From Acidovorax sp. DW039 (GTDB lineage: Bacteria; Pseudomonadota; Gammaproteobacteria; Burkholderiales; Burkholderiaceae_C): a DNA stretch of 64,000 nt. Every line of letters starts with the position of its first letter. Positions within the stretch are counted from its first letter, which is position 1. Below, piece after piece: positions 16,939 through 26,264 of the stretch. Position numbers and translations under genes: made by a program. The stretch covers positions 1,240,001-1,304,000 of the forward strand of contig NZ_AP029019.1 of assembly GCF_037101375.1 (NCBI RefSeq). Direction: 5' to 3'. The notes beneath the pieces are model-generated. The model did no database searches. It was not told where the DNA came from and worked only from the letters and a program-made list of their open reading frames with translations.

Positions 16939-17685
16939 ATGACAGAACACAACAGCACCTCCGTCACCCCGGTCACCGTCGTCACCGGTGCCAGCAACGG
17001 CATTGGCAAGGCCATTGCCGAAGCCCTGCTGGCCCAGGGACGCGCCGTGGTCAACCTGGACTACGTGCTGCCCACCTGGAGCCACCCGCTGCTCACGTCC
17101 TACCAGGGCGACCTGACCGATGAAGCATCAACCCGCGAACGCGCAGCCGAGATTGCGGCCAAGCACAACGTGACGGCGCTGGTGAACAACGCGGGCGCCA
17201 CACGCCCCGGCACCATCGACACCGCCACCACCGCGCAGCTGGATGACGTGGTGGGGCTGCACCTGCGTGCGCCCATGCTGCTGGTGCAGGCCTTTTTGCC
17301 CACGCTGCGTGCTAGCGGGCAGGGCCGCATCGTCAACATGTCGTCCCGCGCTGCTTTGGGCAAGGGCGACCGCATCGTCTACTCCGCCACCAAGGCGGGC
17401 CTGATTGGCATGACCCGCACACTGGCCATGGAGTTGGGGGGAGATGGCATCACCGTCAACGCGATTGGCCCTGGGCCGATTGCCACGGAGCTGTTCCGCC
17501 AGAGCAACCCCGAGGGCGCGCCGCAAACCGAGCGCATCCTCAATAGCATTGCTGTGGGCCGCATGGGCACGCCCGACGACGTGGCGCGCGCGGCGCTGTT
17601 CTTCCTGTCGCCCGACAACGGTTTTGTGACGGGTCAGGTTTTGTACGTGTGCGGCGGCACCACGCTGGGGGTGGCACCGGTTTAA
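16939..17685 (+). CDS. Short-chain dehydrogenase/reductase linked to pca operon
   Basis: 248 aa classical SDR. Nucleotide-binding TGASNGIG (about residues 17-24), NNAGA, catalytic Ser in MSSRAALG and the Tyr-x3-Lys pair in VYSATKAGLIG, then NAIGPGPIATELF. The ATG at 16939 lies 2 bases after the pcaF stop, so it is translationally coupled. SDRs are not a usual part of pcaIJF, so it may act on an aromatic or aliphatic intermediate feeding the pathway; the substrate cannot be read from the sequence. The basic residue pattern for NADP versus NAD is not clear. Confidence 0.88.
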   Translation: MTEHNSTSVTPVTVVTGASNGIGKAIAEALLAQGRAVVNLDYVLPTWSHPLLTSYQGDLTDEASTRERAAEIAAKHNVTALVNNAGATRPGTIDTATTAQLDDVVGLHLRAPMLLVQAFLPTLRASGQGRIVNMSSRAALGKGDRIVYSATKAGLIGMTRTLAMELGGDGITVNAIGPGPIATELFRQSNPEGAPQTERILNSIAVGRMGTPDDVARAALFFLSPDNGFVTGQVLYVCGGTTLGVAPV

Positions 17686-17838
17686 AGCAGCTCACGTCCA
17701 GTACGGATTTCCCAACCCCTGAGCAAGGGGCGCAACACTTTTCTCGCCCGGGGCCGCAGAGCCCTGGTTGAGGCCATGGCGCGGCCCGCTGCTGCCGCCA
17801 TGCACCGATTCCATCCACCTTTTGAAGGAGACAACACC

Positions 17839-18840
17839 ATGAACCGCATTTCAACGACACGCCGACAGGCCTTCTCTGCCCTGGCCGCCGCGGCTCTGGC
17901 TGGTGCAGGCTTGCTGGGCAGCGCAGGCGCGCTGGCCCAAAGCTACCCCACCAAGCCCGTCACCATCATCGTGCCGTTCGCTGCGGGCGGCACTACCGAC
18001 ATCCTGGCGCGCATCATCGGGCAGGCGCTGACCACCGAGCTGGGCCAGTCCGTCATCGTGGACAACCGCGCGGGTGCGGGCGGCAACATCGGTGGGCAGG
18101 CGGCAGCCAAGGCAATGCCCGATGGCTACACCTTGTTCATGGGTACCGTGGGCACCCACGCCATCAATGCCAGCCTGTACAAGAAGATGCCTTTCGATCC
18201 GATCAAGGACTTTGCACCGCTGACCCGCGTGGCCAACGTGCCCAACCTGCTGGTGGCCAACCCCAACCAGCCGTTCAAGTCGGTGAAGGACCTGATCGCC
18301 TACGCCAAGGCCAACCCCGGCAAGGTGAACTTCGGCTCGTCGGGCAACGGCAGCTCCATCCACCTGTCGGGCGAGCTGTTCAAGAGCCTCGCCAAGGTGG
18401 ACATGCAGCATGTGCCCTACAAGGGCAGCGCCCCGGCGGTGACGGATCTGCTGGGCAACCAGATTGCTGTCATGTTCGACAACATGCCCTCGGCCATTCA
18501 GCATGTGCGCAGCGGCAAGCTGGTGCCGCTGGCCGTGACCACCGCCAAGCGCTCGCCCGAGCTGCCCAACGTGCCCACCATTGCCGAGGCAGGCGTGCCC
18601 GGCTATGAAGCGACATCATGGTTTGGCATGTTTGCGCCAGCAGGCACGCCCGCCCCGGTGGTGGCCCAGCTCAACAAGGCTCTGGTCAAAGTGCTGAACC
18701 AGGCCGATGTGAAGAAGAAGATCAACGAGCAGGGCGCGGAAACCGTCAGCGAAACGCCAGAGCAGTTTGCTGCCTTCATCCAGGCCGAGAGCGTGAAGTG
18801 GGGCAAGGTGGTGAAGGAGTCCGGGGCCAGTCTGGATTGA
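17839..18840 (+). CDS. Bug/TctC-family periplasmic solute-binding protein
   Basis: 333 aa. Basic start MNRISTTRRQAF and hydrophobic segment ending GALAQS give a type I signal peptide. Mature start YPTKPVTIIVPFAAGG is the family hallmark, followed by DILARIIGQ, VDNRAGAGGNIGG and YPxxP-type features. Bug proteins capture carboxylates or aromatic acids, sometimes with a TctAB transporter, but no tctA or tctB is present here. RBS GAAGGAG precedes ATG 17839. It follows the pca genes by 153 bp, so aromatic-acid capture is a fair guess only. Ends with its own terminator. Confidence 0.9.
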   Translation: MNRISTTRRQAFSALAAAALAGAGLLGSAGALAQSYPTKPVTIIVPFAAGGTTDILARIIGQALTTELGQSVIVDNRAGAGGNIGGQAAAKAMPDGYTLFMGTVGTHAINASLYKKMPFDPIKDFAPLTRVANVPNLLVANPNQPFKSVKDLIAYAKANPGKVNFGSSGNGSSIHLSGELFKSLAKVDMQHVPYKGSAPAVTDLLGNQIAVMFDNMPSAIQHVRSGKLVPLAVTTAKRSPELPNVPTIAEAGVPGYEATSWFGMFAPAGTPAPVVAQLNKALVKVLNQADVKKKINEQGAETVSETPEQFAAFIQAESVKWGKVVKESGASLD

Positions 18841-19191
18841 GATTGACGCTTTGTTTGCTTCAAAAAACATAGCTGCCTGCGCCTATGGAGTGGGCGCTGG
18901 CAGTGTTTTTTATACCAAACCGGTAGTCGGTGCGACCAGCTGGCGCGGCTTCCATCGAGGCAGCGGCTGGTCTGCCGTTGCATGGGCGATGCAGTTTGCA
19001 GCTGAATGTCGCTCAGGAGCTTGCTGATATTGCGCAGGCTGCTTTCTTTTTGATAGCGTCTGCGTCGTTCTACTAGTGCCTTGCCGCTGCGCTGGGCCTC
19101 CAAAGACCCTCAGCCGTACACGGGCGTGCGGCCCCTGTGCTGGCGGTGTTCGGGCCACAATGGCGGCTGCCGATCTCCTCAGGGTTTTCCC
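18841..19191. other. 351-bp intergenic stretch: terminator and short repeats
   Basis: Holds the terminator of the Bug gene (18873-18912) and another fragment of the short family-specific repeat (TTTTTGATAGCGTCTGCGTCG, near 19046-19066). I see no credible gene; an open minus-strand frame across it is antisense to the next gene and lacks family features. No strong promoter is obvious. Confidence 0.55.
18873..18912 (+). terminator. Rho-independent terminator after Bug gene
   Basis: CTGCCTGCGCC (18873-18883) pairs with GGCGCTGGCAG (18893-18903) with one mismatch; a TGTTTTTT tract follows. It is built from one copy of the AGCTGC / GCGC short intergenic repeat. Confidence 0.75.
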
Positions 19192-19794
19192 ATGACTACC
19201 TCTACCCCCCTCAGCGCCGAAATTGCAGCTACCACGGCCCGCATCGTGGTGGAGGAGGGCCTGGAATGGGGCCCGGCCAAGCGCCGCGCCGTGCGGCAGA
19301 TGGGCCTGCCCGCCCGTACCCCGCTGCCCGACAACGACGAGGTGGAGGCCGCGGTGCGTGAATACATCGACCTGTTCTGTGCCGACACCCAGCCGCGCGA
19401 GCTGCGCGCCCTGCGCCAGTTGGCGCTGGTGTGGATGGGGCGCATGGCCGAGTTTCGCCCCCACCTTGCGGGGGCCGTGTGGCACGGCACGGCCACGCGG
19501 CTGTCTGATATCTATATCCAGCTGTTCTGTGATGACCCCAAGTCGGCCGAGATTGCGCTGATCGATCACCATGTGGACTATGAACCGCGCACGGTGACCG
19601 GGTTTCATGGCGAATCGGTGGAGGCGCTGAGTCTGGGCAGCAAATGCCCCGAACTCAACGAGATGATTGGCGTGCACCTGATGATCTATGACCTGGACGA
19701 CCTGCGCGGAGCCCTGCGCCCCGACTCCAAGGGCCGCGTTCCCCGCGGCGATGTGACCGCCGTGCGCCGTCTGCTGGAAGAAACTGCACCATGA
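19192..19794 (+). CDS. Conserved protein of unknown function upstream of TlpA-like gene
   Basis: 200 aa, soluble, no signal peptide or membrane segment. Mostly helical N-terminal half (IVVEEGLEWGPAKRRAVRQMGL), then SDIYIQLFCDDPKSAEIALIDH and a C-terminal ELNEMIGVHLMIYDLDDLRGAL. I do not recognise the fold with confidence. ATG 19192 follows a short run without a strong Shine-Dalgarno. Its stop overlaps the start of the TlpA-like gene by 4 bases (ATGA), so the two are co-expressed. A role with the thioredoxin partner is inference. Confidence 0.78.
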   Translation: MTTSTPLSAEIAATTARIVVEEGLEWGPAKRRAVRQMGLPARTPLPDNDEVEAAVREYIDLFCADTQPRELRALRQLALVWMGRMAEFRPHLAGAVWHGTATRLSDIYIQLFCDDPKSAEIALIDHHVDYEPRTVTGFHGESVEALSLGSKCPELNEMIGVHLMIYDLDDLRGALRPDSKGRVPRGDVTAVRRLLEETAP

Positions 19795-20420
19795 CCGAAC
19801 TCCGATCAGAACCCCACCCCGAAATGCAGGCAAACCAGAATGTCCCGCCGCTGCAAGGGGCTTCTGCGTCGCAACCCTCTTCTGCGCCCAGCAGTGTCTC
19901 CCGCAGGCGCTGGCTGTATGGCGCTGTGGCTGGTGTGGCCGCTGCGGGCGGGGCGGGCATTGCATGGTGGCGGCTGCAACCCCACGCCATGGCAGATGGG
20001 GCCGAAGCGGCGCTGTGGGGGTTGGAGTTTGAAACCCCCGCCGGTGGCGCACCGCTGGCCATGAAGGCGCTGGCGGGCAAGCCCGTGCTGCTGAATTTTT
20101 GGGCCACCTGGTGCCCGCCCTGTGTGGAAGAGCTGCCCATGCTCAACACCTTTTATCGCGAGCAGGCCGCCAAAGGCTGGCAGGTGGTGGGGTTGGCAAT
20201 TGACCAGCCTTCGTCCGTGCGCAAGTTTTTGCAGCGCCTACCGCTGGACTTCCCGGTAGGGCTTGCGGGGCTGGGCGGAACGGATCTGGCCCGCTCTCTG
20301 GGCAACCTGACGGGGGGGCTTCCGTTCACGGTCGTGCTCGGGCAGGAGGGGCGGGTGCTGCATCGTAAAATGGGGCAAGTGACCGTCCAGGACCTGCAGC
20401 AGTGGTCCTCTTTGCGCTGA
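19791..20420 (+). CDS. TlpA-like membrane-anchored thioredoxin
   Basis: 209 aa. Residues 1-36 polar, then SRRRWLYGAVAG and a hydrophobic segment (about 42-60) that anchors the protein to the inner membrane, with the rest in the periplasm. The thioredoxin fold carries WCPPC (Cys108, Cys111) in FWATWCPPCVEELPML, typical of TlpA/ResA reductases that keep cytochrome c haem Cys or CuA-site Cys reduced. GLPFTVVL supplies the cis-Pro loop. The SRRRWL start of the segment resembles a Tat signal, so Tat export is possible. Overlaps the upstream gene by ATGA. Confidence 0.88.
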   Translation: MTELRSEPHPEMQANQNVPPLQGASASQPSSAPSSVSRRRWLYGAVAGVAAAGGAGIAWWRLQPHAMADGAEAALWGLEFETPAGGAPLAMKALAGKPVLLNFWATWCPPCVEELPMLNTFYREQAAKGWQVVGLAIDQPSSVRKFLQRLPLDFPVGLAGLGGTDLARSLGNLTGGLPFTVVLGQEGRVLHRKMGQVTVQDLQQWSSLR

Positions 20421-20566
20421 TCTTCAGCGCTTTCGAACCGGCTCAAACCCTCTTTTTTGCTTTGGTTTGACCTCGACGTTATTGAAAATTACCTCCGGAA
20501 GGCTGGGGTAGTGCGAAATTAGAGTAAATTCGCGCCCTATTTAGTTTTATAGCCGTTGGAGCTTCC

Positions 20567-21022
20567 ATGGATCTGCGAAAACTCAAAACCCTGATCGACC
20601 TCGTGTCCGAGTCAAACGTTTCCGAACTCGAAATCACCGAGGCCGAAGGCAAAGTCCGTATCGTCAAGAGCGGTGGTGCCGTGGTTCAGCAATATGTGGC
20701 AGCGCCTGTACAGGCCCCCGTGGCACCTGCAGCCCCTGTCGCGGCACCCGTGGCCGAGTTGCCCAGCCCCGCAGCGGCAGCCCCGACAGGTCATGTGGTC
20801 AAGTCGCCCATGGTCGGTACGTTCTACCGCTCGTCCAGCCCCGGCGCCAAGGCCTTTGTGGAAGTGGGCAGTCAGGTCAAAGAGGGCGAGACCCTCTGCA
20901 TCATCGAAGCCATGAAGATCCTCAACGAGATCGAGGCCGACAAGTCGGGCACCGTGACCCGCATCCTGGGCGAAAACGGCCAAGCCGTGGAATACGGACA
21001 ACCGCTGTTCGTCATCGAATAA
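20567..21022 (+). CDS. accB: Acetyl-CoA carboxylase biotin carboxyl carrier protein
   Basis: 151 aa. N-terminal helical domain starting [16 protein letters not shown], an Ala/Pro-rich flexible linker (about residues 45-75), and the C-terminal biotinyl domain with [12 protein letters not shown]; Lys117 is the biotinylation site. Carries CO2 between AccC and AccAD in the first step of fatty acid synthesis. Seven bases separate it from accC, forming the standard accBC operon. aroQ, often upstream of accB, is absent; a TlpA-like gene is there instead. Confidence 0.95.
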   Translation: MDLRKLKTLIDLVSESNVSELEITEAEGKVRIVKSGGAVVQQYVAAPVQAPVAPAAPVAAPVAELPSPAAAAPTGHVVKSPMVGTFYRSSSPGAKAFVEVGSQVKEGETLCIIEAMKILNEIEADKSGTVTRILGENGQAVEYGQPLFVIE

Positions 21023-21029
21023 GGCGCCC

Positions 21030-22379
21030 ATGTTCAAGAAAATTCTGGTTGCGAACCGCGGAGAGATTGCTCTGCGTATCCAACGCGCATGCCGCGAGCT
21101 GGGAATCAAGGCCGTCATGGTCTATTCCGAAGCGGACCGCGATGCGAAATACGTCAAGCTGGCCGAAGAGGCCGTGTGCATCGGCCCCGCGCCTTCGCCC
21201 CTGAGCTACCTCAACATGCCCGCCATCATCTCGGCGGCTGAGGTGACTGATGCTGAGGCCATTCACCCCGGCTACGGCTTCCTGTCCGAGAATGCCGACT
21301 TTGCCGAGCGCGTGGAAAAGAGTGGCTTCCAGTTCATCGGCCCCACACCCGAGTCCATCCGCATCATGGGTGACAAGGTATCGGCCAAGCAAGCCATGAT
21401 CAAGGCAGGCGTGCCCTGCGTGCCCGGCTCTGACGGCGAGCTGCCCGATGATCCGGTGCAGATCCGCCGCATTGCCAAGGCGGTGGGCTACCCGGTCATC
21501 ATCAAGGCTGCAGGCGGCGGCGGCGGCCGCGGCATGCGCGTGGTGCACACCGAAGCAGCGCTGGTCAACGCCGTGCAGATGACCAAGGCTGAGGCAGGTG
21601 CGGCCTTCGGCAATCCTGCGGTGTACATGGAGAAGTTCCTCCAGAACCCTCGCCACATCGAAATCCAGGTGCTGGCCGACAAGCACCGCAACGCCGTGTA
21701 CCTGGGCGAGCGTGACTGCTCCATGCAGCGCCGCCACCAGAAGGTGATTGAAGAGGCGCCAGCCCCGGGCATTCCCCGCAAGCTGATCGAGAAGATCGGC
21801 GAGCGCTGCGTGGCTGCCTGCAAGAAGATCGGCTACCGCGGTGCGGGCACGTTCGAGTTCCTGTACGAAAACGGCGAGTTCTACTTCATCGAGATGAACA
21901 CCCGCGTGCAGGTGGAGCACCCCGTGACCGAATGGATCACTGGTGTGGACATCGTGAAGACGCAGATCATGGTGGCAGCGGGCGAGAAGCTGCCTTTCAC
22001 GCAGCGCCAGATCGAGATCCGTGGCCATGCCATCGAGTGCCGGGTGAACGCGGAAGACCCCTACAAGTTCATTCCATCCCCTGGTCGCATCACCACCTGG
22101 CACCCACCGGGCGGTCCAGGCGTGCGTGTGGATTCGCATGCGTACACCAACTACTTCGTGCCGCCCAACTACGACTCGATGATCGGCAAGATCATTGTTC
22201 ATGGCGACACGCGTGAGCAGGCCTTGGCCCGCATGCGCACGGCACTGTCTGAAACCGTGATCGAAGGTATCAACACCAACGTGCCCCTGCACCGGGAGCT
22301 GATGGTGGATGCCAAGTTCATGGCTGGCGGCACCAACATCCACTACCTGGAAGAGTGGCTGGCGCAACACAAACGCTAA
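21030..22379 (+). CDS. accC: Acetyl-CoA carboxylase, biotin carboxylase subunit
   Basis: 449 aa, full length. Starts [24 protein letters not shown]-grasp glycine loop [14 protein letters not shown]; catalytic region [29 protein letters not shown], and [14 protein letters not shown], which holds the metal ligands and the carboxylation Arg. Carboxylates AccB-biotin using bicarbonate and ATP. A strong terminator follows 42 bp past the stop, so prmA downstream is probably a separate unit. Confidence 0.96.
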   Translation: MFKKILVANRGEIALRIQRACRELGIKAVMVYSEADRDAKYVKLAEEAVCIGPAPSPLSYLNMPAIISAAEVTDAEAIHPGYGFLSENADFAERVEKSGFQFIGPTPESIRIMGDKVSAKQAMIKAGVPCVPGSDGELPDDPVQIRRIAKAVGYPVIIKAAGGGGGRGMRVVHTEAALVNAVQMTKAEAGAAFGNPAVYMEKFLQNPRHIEIQVLADKHRNAVYLGERDCSMQRRHQKVIEEAPAPGIPRKLIEKIGERCVAACKKIGYRGAGTFEFLYENGEFYFIEMNTRVQVEHPVTEWITGVDIVKTQIMVAAGEKLPFTQRQIEIRGHAIECRVNAEDPYKFIPSPGRITTWHPPGGPGVRVDSHAYTNYFVPPNYDSMIGKIIVHGDTREQALARMRTALSETVIEGINTNVPLHRELMVDAKFMAGGTNIHYLEEWLAQHKR

Positions 22380-22420
22380 AGCGTTGAAGAAAGGCGCTGT
22401 GAGGCGCTGAGTTACCCTGC

Positions 22421-22459
22421 ATGCTGGCACTTGGAAACAGGTGCCAGCATTTCATTTTT
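22421..22459 (+). terminator. Rho-independent terminator after accC
   Basis: Perfect 10-bp stem ATGCTGGCAC (22421-22430) / GTGCCAGCAT (22441-22450), 10-base loop, then TTCATTTTT. It ends 17 bases before the prmA start, so prmA needs read-through or a promoter inside the hairpin region. Confidence 0.85.
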
Positions 22460-22476
22460 GCAAAGAGGCGTTTTCC

Positions 22477-23379
22477 ATGTTTGAGCTGAGCCTGATGTGC
22501 CCTGAAGACCGCATTGAAGCGGTGAGCGATGCGCTGGATGCGCTGGACGCGCTGAGCGTTTCTGTGGAGGACGCTGACGCGCAGACCGACGCAGAGCAGG
22601 CGCTGTTTGGTGAGCCAGGCATGCCTCCGCCCAAGGATGGCTGGCAGCGCAGCCGTGTGGTGGCGCTGTTCCCGTCCGCAGATGCAGCAGAAGAAGCGCG
22701 CCAGCTGCTGGCGGTGCAGGATTTCTTTGAAGGTTGCCAGGTGCTCGGCGTGGCAGAAGTGCCTGAGCAAGACTGGGTGCGCCTGACCCAATCGCAGTTT
22801 GCCCCGGTCGATATCACGCCCGACTTCTGGATTGTGCCGACCTGGCATGAGCTGCCTGCGCAAGCGGTGCGCAGCATTCGCCTGGACCCTGGTTTGGCGT
22901 TTGGCACGGGCACCCATCCCACCACCCGCATGTGCCTGCGCTGGATTGCGCGCAACGGTACGGTGGGCGCAGACGGCGTCAGCTCCCTTGGGCGCGTGCT
23001 GGACTACGGCTGCGGCTCGGGCATTCTGGCCATTGGTGCGGCCAAGTTTGGTGCAGTGGATATTGACGCTGTGGACATTGATCCTGCAGCTGTGGAGTCC
23101 ACACTGCAGAATGCGCAGGCCAATGGCGTGCAGCTCAAGGCCGGATTACCAGACAAGGCTCAAGGCGAATACAAGACGGTGCTGGCCAATATTCTGGCAA
23201 CACCCTTGCGTGTTTTGGCGCCACTGTTGTGTGGCCATGTGGCTGCGGGCGGCCATCTGGTGCTGGCAGGCATTCTGGAGCGCCAGGCTGACGAGTTGAA
23301 GGAGGCCTACGGCCCTTGGCTGCAGTTGCAGGTGGCCGATTCTGAAGATGGCTGGATTTTGATGACGGCCAGCCGTTGA
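22477..23379 (+). CDS. prmA: Ribosomal protein L11 methyltransferase
   Basis: 300 aa SAM-dependent methyltransferase that trimethylates L11. N-terminal substrate-binding ferredoxin-like domain (about 1-95), then AFGTGTHPTTRMCLRW and the SAM motif VLDYGCGSGILAIGAA with acidic DAVDIDP, and the post-I motif VLANILATPLRVLAP. ATG at 22477 gives the family start MFELSLMCPEDR. A common neighbour of accBC in Burkholderiales. Confidence 0.94.
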   Translation: MFELSLMCPEDRIEAVSDALDALDALSVSVEDADAQTDAEQALFGEPGMPPPKDGWQRSRVVALFPSADAAEEARQLLAVQDFFEGCQVLGVAEVPEQDWVRLTQSQFAPVDITPDFWIVPTWHELPAQAVRSIRLDPGLAFGTGTHPTTRMCLRWIARNGTVGADGVSSLGRVLDYGCGSGILAIGAAKFGAVDIDAVDIDPAAVESTLQNAQANGVQLKAGLPDKAQGEYKTVLANILATPLRVLAPLLCGHVAAGGHLVLAGILERQADELKEAYGPWLQLQVADSEDGWILMTASR

Positions 23380-23431
23380 CCCTCGCCAGGCCCCGCGGGC
23401 TGTGGGGCGCGCGCTCTACAATCCATTGCAG

Positions 23432-25096
23432 ATGAGCCAGATCACACGCTGCCCCGCTTGCTCGACCCAGTTCAAGGTGGTCGCGGACCAGTTGCGCATA
23501 TCTGAAGGATGGGTGCGCTGCGGCAACTGTGCAGAGGTGTTTGATGCCTCGCAGTCCCTCATGCCTGCGCTGCCGCCAGCACTGCTGCCGGATGTCTCCT
23601 TGACGGATGTGCGACCACCGCCGATGCCTGTGGCGCGACCGGATGAATCGACCCGTGCCTGGGGCGCGGCACCCACCGGAAGGGTTGCAACTCCTGCTGC
23701 CCCATCGGTCTTGGCTCCAATCAAGGAGGGTGGGCTACCTCCCTCGCCGGCATCACACCCCGTCGGGACGGTGCGTGATCCAGTCTCGCCTTTGTTGCAA
23801 ACCCCTCAGGGCCAAGCCCCGGTACTGGATGTTCCTCCCCCGGTTCCCCCGGCCTTTTTGACCTCCGCAAGCTCTGCACCAAGCAAAGCGGAGCAGGAGT
23901 TGGGGCTTGAGCCTCTGTCCCCGTTTGCCTGGTCGGCTGATCGCAGCCGTCTTAGCGACGCCCCTGCGCCCCAGGTTTCTGTTTCTGAGCCTGTCGTGCC
24001 ACAGCGTGAGGAAAGCCGGGTTCTCACGGCAGACATGTTGGAGCTGGTTCTGCAAGAACCGCCGCGTGTGAATGTGGCGGCTTCTCCGGTGATTCCTCCC
24101 CAAGAATTACAGGTTCCGGTGTCGTCATTGCCGGTGCCGCAGCCGGGCGGTTACGAGCTGCCCTACGCAGAGGACTTTGCTGATACCGCATTGCTGCCTG
24201 AAGACGCGAAGGACCTTGAGGTCGCGGTGGATCTGGAGGCACCAAGTCATTCTGGAACCGGGACCGATGCACCATCCCAGAAGGTAGTCGAGTCTGGGTA
24301 CCCTCCGCTGGAGCTGCCCGCGAAGCGCTTGTCAGCAGCCCCGGACGAGCCCAGCTCGGAGGGCGGAGTGCTGGCCGGATCGGAGCCGGTAGTGCTTGCC
24401 AGCGAAGCCTTGGTGGATATGCCCACGGATCCATTGGGGGAGCCACCTTTACCCTCTGTGGAGTTTCCCACCGCTGTGCCAGACCCGGTCGCGAAGAAGG
24501 CTGATGAGTCGCGTGCAGCCGACGCCGTGGATACCTCCGTATTTCCTGATGAGGAAGAGATTTCCTCTCAAGAGGCGACGGAGGATGTGAGTTTCGTCAA
24601 GGCGGCCCGGCGTCGGGCTTTCTGGCGGCGTCCGATGGTTCGTGTGGCGCTCAGTCTTGTCGGCCTGAGTCTGCTCTTGCTTTTGGTGGCTCAAGTGGCG
24701 GTCTACGAGCGTAACCGTCTTGCCGCTATGGAGCCGCGCCTGCGACCTCTGTTGCACGCCTTGTGTCAACCCTTGGAGTGCGTCTTGGCACCGCAGCGTC
24801 AGATCAGCGATGTCGTGATCGACAGCTCGGCTTTCAACAAGGCCCGGGGCGATAGCTATGTACTCGCTCTGACTATGAAAAGCCGCGCTTCCATTCCGCT
24901 GGAGATGCCGGCTGTGGAGTTGACACTGACAGATGCGCAGGATCAACCAGTACTCAGGCGCGTGCTGATGCCGACTGAGTTGGGTGCTCCTCAGGAGCTT
25001 GCCGCAAGCGGTGAGTGGACTGCGTCCGTGTCAGTGCTGGTGACTACCGGTGGTTCCAAGGTCGCCGGGTATCGCCTGCTGGCGTTTTATCCCTGA
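23432..25096 (+). CDS. Zinc-ribbon and DUF3426 membrane protein
   Basis: 554 aa. N-terminal MJ0042-type zinc ribbon: CPACSTQFKV ... VRCGNCAEVFDA gives two CxxC knuckles. Residues about 55-385 are a low-complexity Pro/Glu/Ser linker with little constraint. One membrane helix follows (about 405-427), after a basic RRRAFWRRP stretch that keeps the N-terminus in the cytoplasm, and a DUF3426 domain (about 440-554) lies outside. The function of the family is not known. Follows prmA by 52 bp as in related genomes. The unusually long linker is the odd point. Confidence 0.88.
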   Translation: MSQITRCPACSTQFKVVADQLRISEGWVRCGNCAEVFDASQSLMPALPPALLPDVSLTDVRPPPMPVARPDESTRAWGAAPTGRVATPAAPSVLAPIKEGGLPPSPASHPVGTVRDPVSPLLQTPQGQAPVLDVPPPVPPAFLTSASSAPSKAEQELGLEPLSPFAWSADRSRLSDAPAPQVSVSEPVVPQREESRVLTADMLELVLQEPPRVNVAASPVIPPQELQVPVSSLPVPQPGGYELPYAEDFADTALLPEDAKDLEVAVDLEAPSHSGTGTDAPSQKVVESGYPPLELPAKRLSAAPDEPSSEGGVLAGSEPVVLASEALVDMPTDPLGEPPLPSVEFPTAVPDPVAKKADESRAADAVDTSVFPDEEEISSQEATEDVSFVKAARRRAFWRRPMVRVALSLVGLSLLLLLVAQVAVYERNRLAAMEPRLRPLLHALCQPLECVLAPQRQISDVVIDSSAFNKARGDSYVLALTMKSRASIPLEMPAVELTLTDAQDQPVLRRVLMPTELGAPQELAASGEWTASVSVLVTTGGSKVAGYRLLAFYP

Positions 25097-25128
25097 GCAA
25101 TTTCTTTTTCTCTTTTCTCTGTCCTCCT

Positions 25129-26034
25129 ATGGCTGCTCTTATTTGTGGTTCCCTGGCTTTCGACACCATCATGACTTTCGAGGGGCGCTTTGCGGAGCAG
25201 ATACTCCCCGATCAGTTGCACATTCTCAATGTGTCTTTCCTGGTGCCCTCGTTGCGCAGAGATTTTGGAGGCTGTGCAGGCAACATCGCGTACAGCCTCA
25301 AGCTGCTGGGTGGTGATCCTTGGCCCATGGCGACTTTGGGAACCGACGGAGCCGACTACCTGCAGCGTTTGAAGTCTCTGGGCATTGATGATCGTTACGT
25401 GCGGCAGGTGGACGGCACTTACACTGCGCAGGCCATGATCATGACGGACCGTGACAACAACCAGATCACGGCTTTCCATCCGGGTGCCATGTCTCAGGCG
25501 CACATCTCCAAGATTGATGCCCACCCACAGGTGCGCGTGGGCATCATTTCACCCGATGGGCGGGATGCCATGCTGGAGCATGCGGCGCAGTTTGCTGCGG
25601 CGGGAATCCCGTTCGTGTTCGACCCGGGGCAGGGCTTGCCCATGTTCAACGGCGATGAATTGCGGCGATTCATCGAGCAGGCCACCTGGGTGACCGTGAA
25701 CGACTACGAAGGCAAGATGCTCTGCGACCGGACGGGCCTCTCGCTGGAAGATATTTCCCGCAAGGTGCAGGGGCTTGTGGTGACTCTGGGGGCTGAGGGC
25801 TGTGATGTCTGGGTGGATGGACAGTCCACTCGTATTGCGCCAGTCAAGCCCGCCGCTGTGGTCGATCCCACGGGGTGTGGTGACGCTTGGCGCGGAGCCC
25901 TGCTGTTCGGCCTGGAGCAGGGCTGGCCTTTGACCCGTTGCGCTGCCCTGGGTAATCGGGTCGGTGCATTGAAGATTGCTCAGCGTGGGCCCCAAAACTA
26001 CGTGCTGGATTTTTCACCTGCCGATTTCGCTTGA
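25129..26034 (+). CDS. PfkB-family carbohydrate/nucleoside kinase
   Basis: 301 aa ribokinase-fold kinase. N-terminal GSLAFDTIM and GGCAGNIAYSLKLLGG substrate motif; C-terminal PfkB signature VDPTGCGDAWRGALL with the catalytic Asp; anion hole GCGD replaces the more usual GAGD. The length and the FGGCAGNIAY pattern are nearest to the adenosine-kinase-like branch. ATG 25129 is preceded by the pyrimidine-rich TCCTCCT, not a Shine-Dalgarno, so translation may be weak or coupled. The substrate cannot be settled from sequence. Confidence 0.88.
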   Translation: MAALICGSLAFDTIMTFEGRFAEQILPDQLHILNVSFLVPSLRRDFGGCAGNIAYSLKLLGGDPWPMATLGTDGADYLQRLKSLGIDDRYVRQVDGTYTAQAMIMTDRDNNQITAFHPGAMSQAHISKIDAHPQVRVGIISPDGRDAMLEHAAQFAAAGIPFVFDPGQGLPMFNGDELRRFIEQATWVTVNDYEGKMLCDRTGLSLEDISRKVQGLVVTLGAEGCDVWVDGQSTRIAPVKPAAVVDPTGCGDAWRGALLFGLEQGWPLTRCAALGNRVGALKIAQRGPQNYVLDFSPADFA

Positions 26035-26212
26035 GATGCCCATTCAGCCTCTGATGGATCAGAGGCTTGAACCATGCCATTCGCTGACTGACTCGCGTTT
26101 GGAGTTTCAGTGGGTGCGCATGATTGGCTGCGTCACCATACCTCGGGTAATCCAATTCCGGCAGCATGTGGGGCTTCAGCCCGGCTCTGAGGGGCGCTGC
26201 CTCTGAAATAGG

Positions 26213-26240
26213 CAAAAAAAACCCGGTGCGGGCACCGGGT
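26213..26240 (-). terminator. Rho-independent terminator of histone H1-like gene
   Basis: ACCCGGTGC (26221-26229) pairs with GCACCGGGT (26232-26240); on the minus strand a T8 tract follows. It sits 25 bp past the stop of the H1-like gene. Confidence 0.85.
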
Positions 26241-26264
26241 CAGACTGAGCGTGAAACGCTTTCC

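Noticed and set aside
18910..20052. 380-codon minus-strand frame opposite the 200-residue protein and TlpA genes.
   Set aside because: Low-complexity His/Gln/Arg-rich product; the plus-strand TlpA with WCPPC is clearly real.
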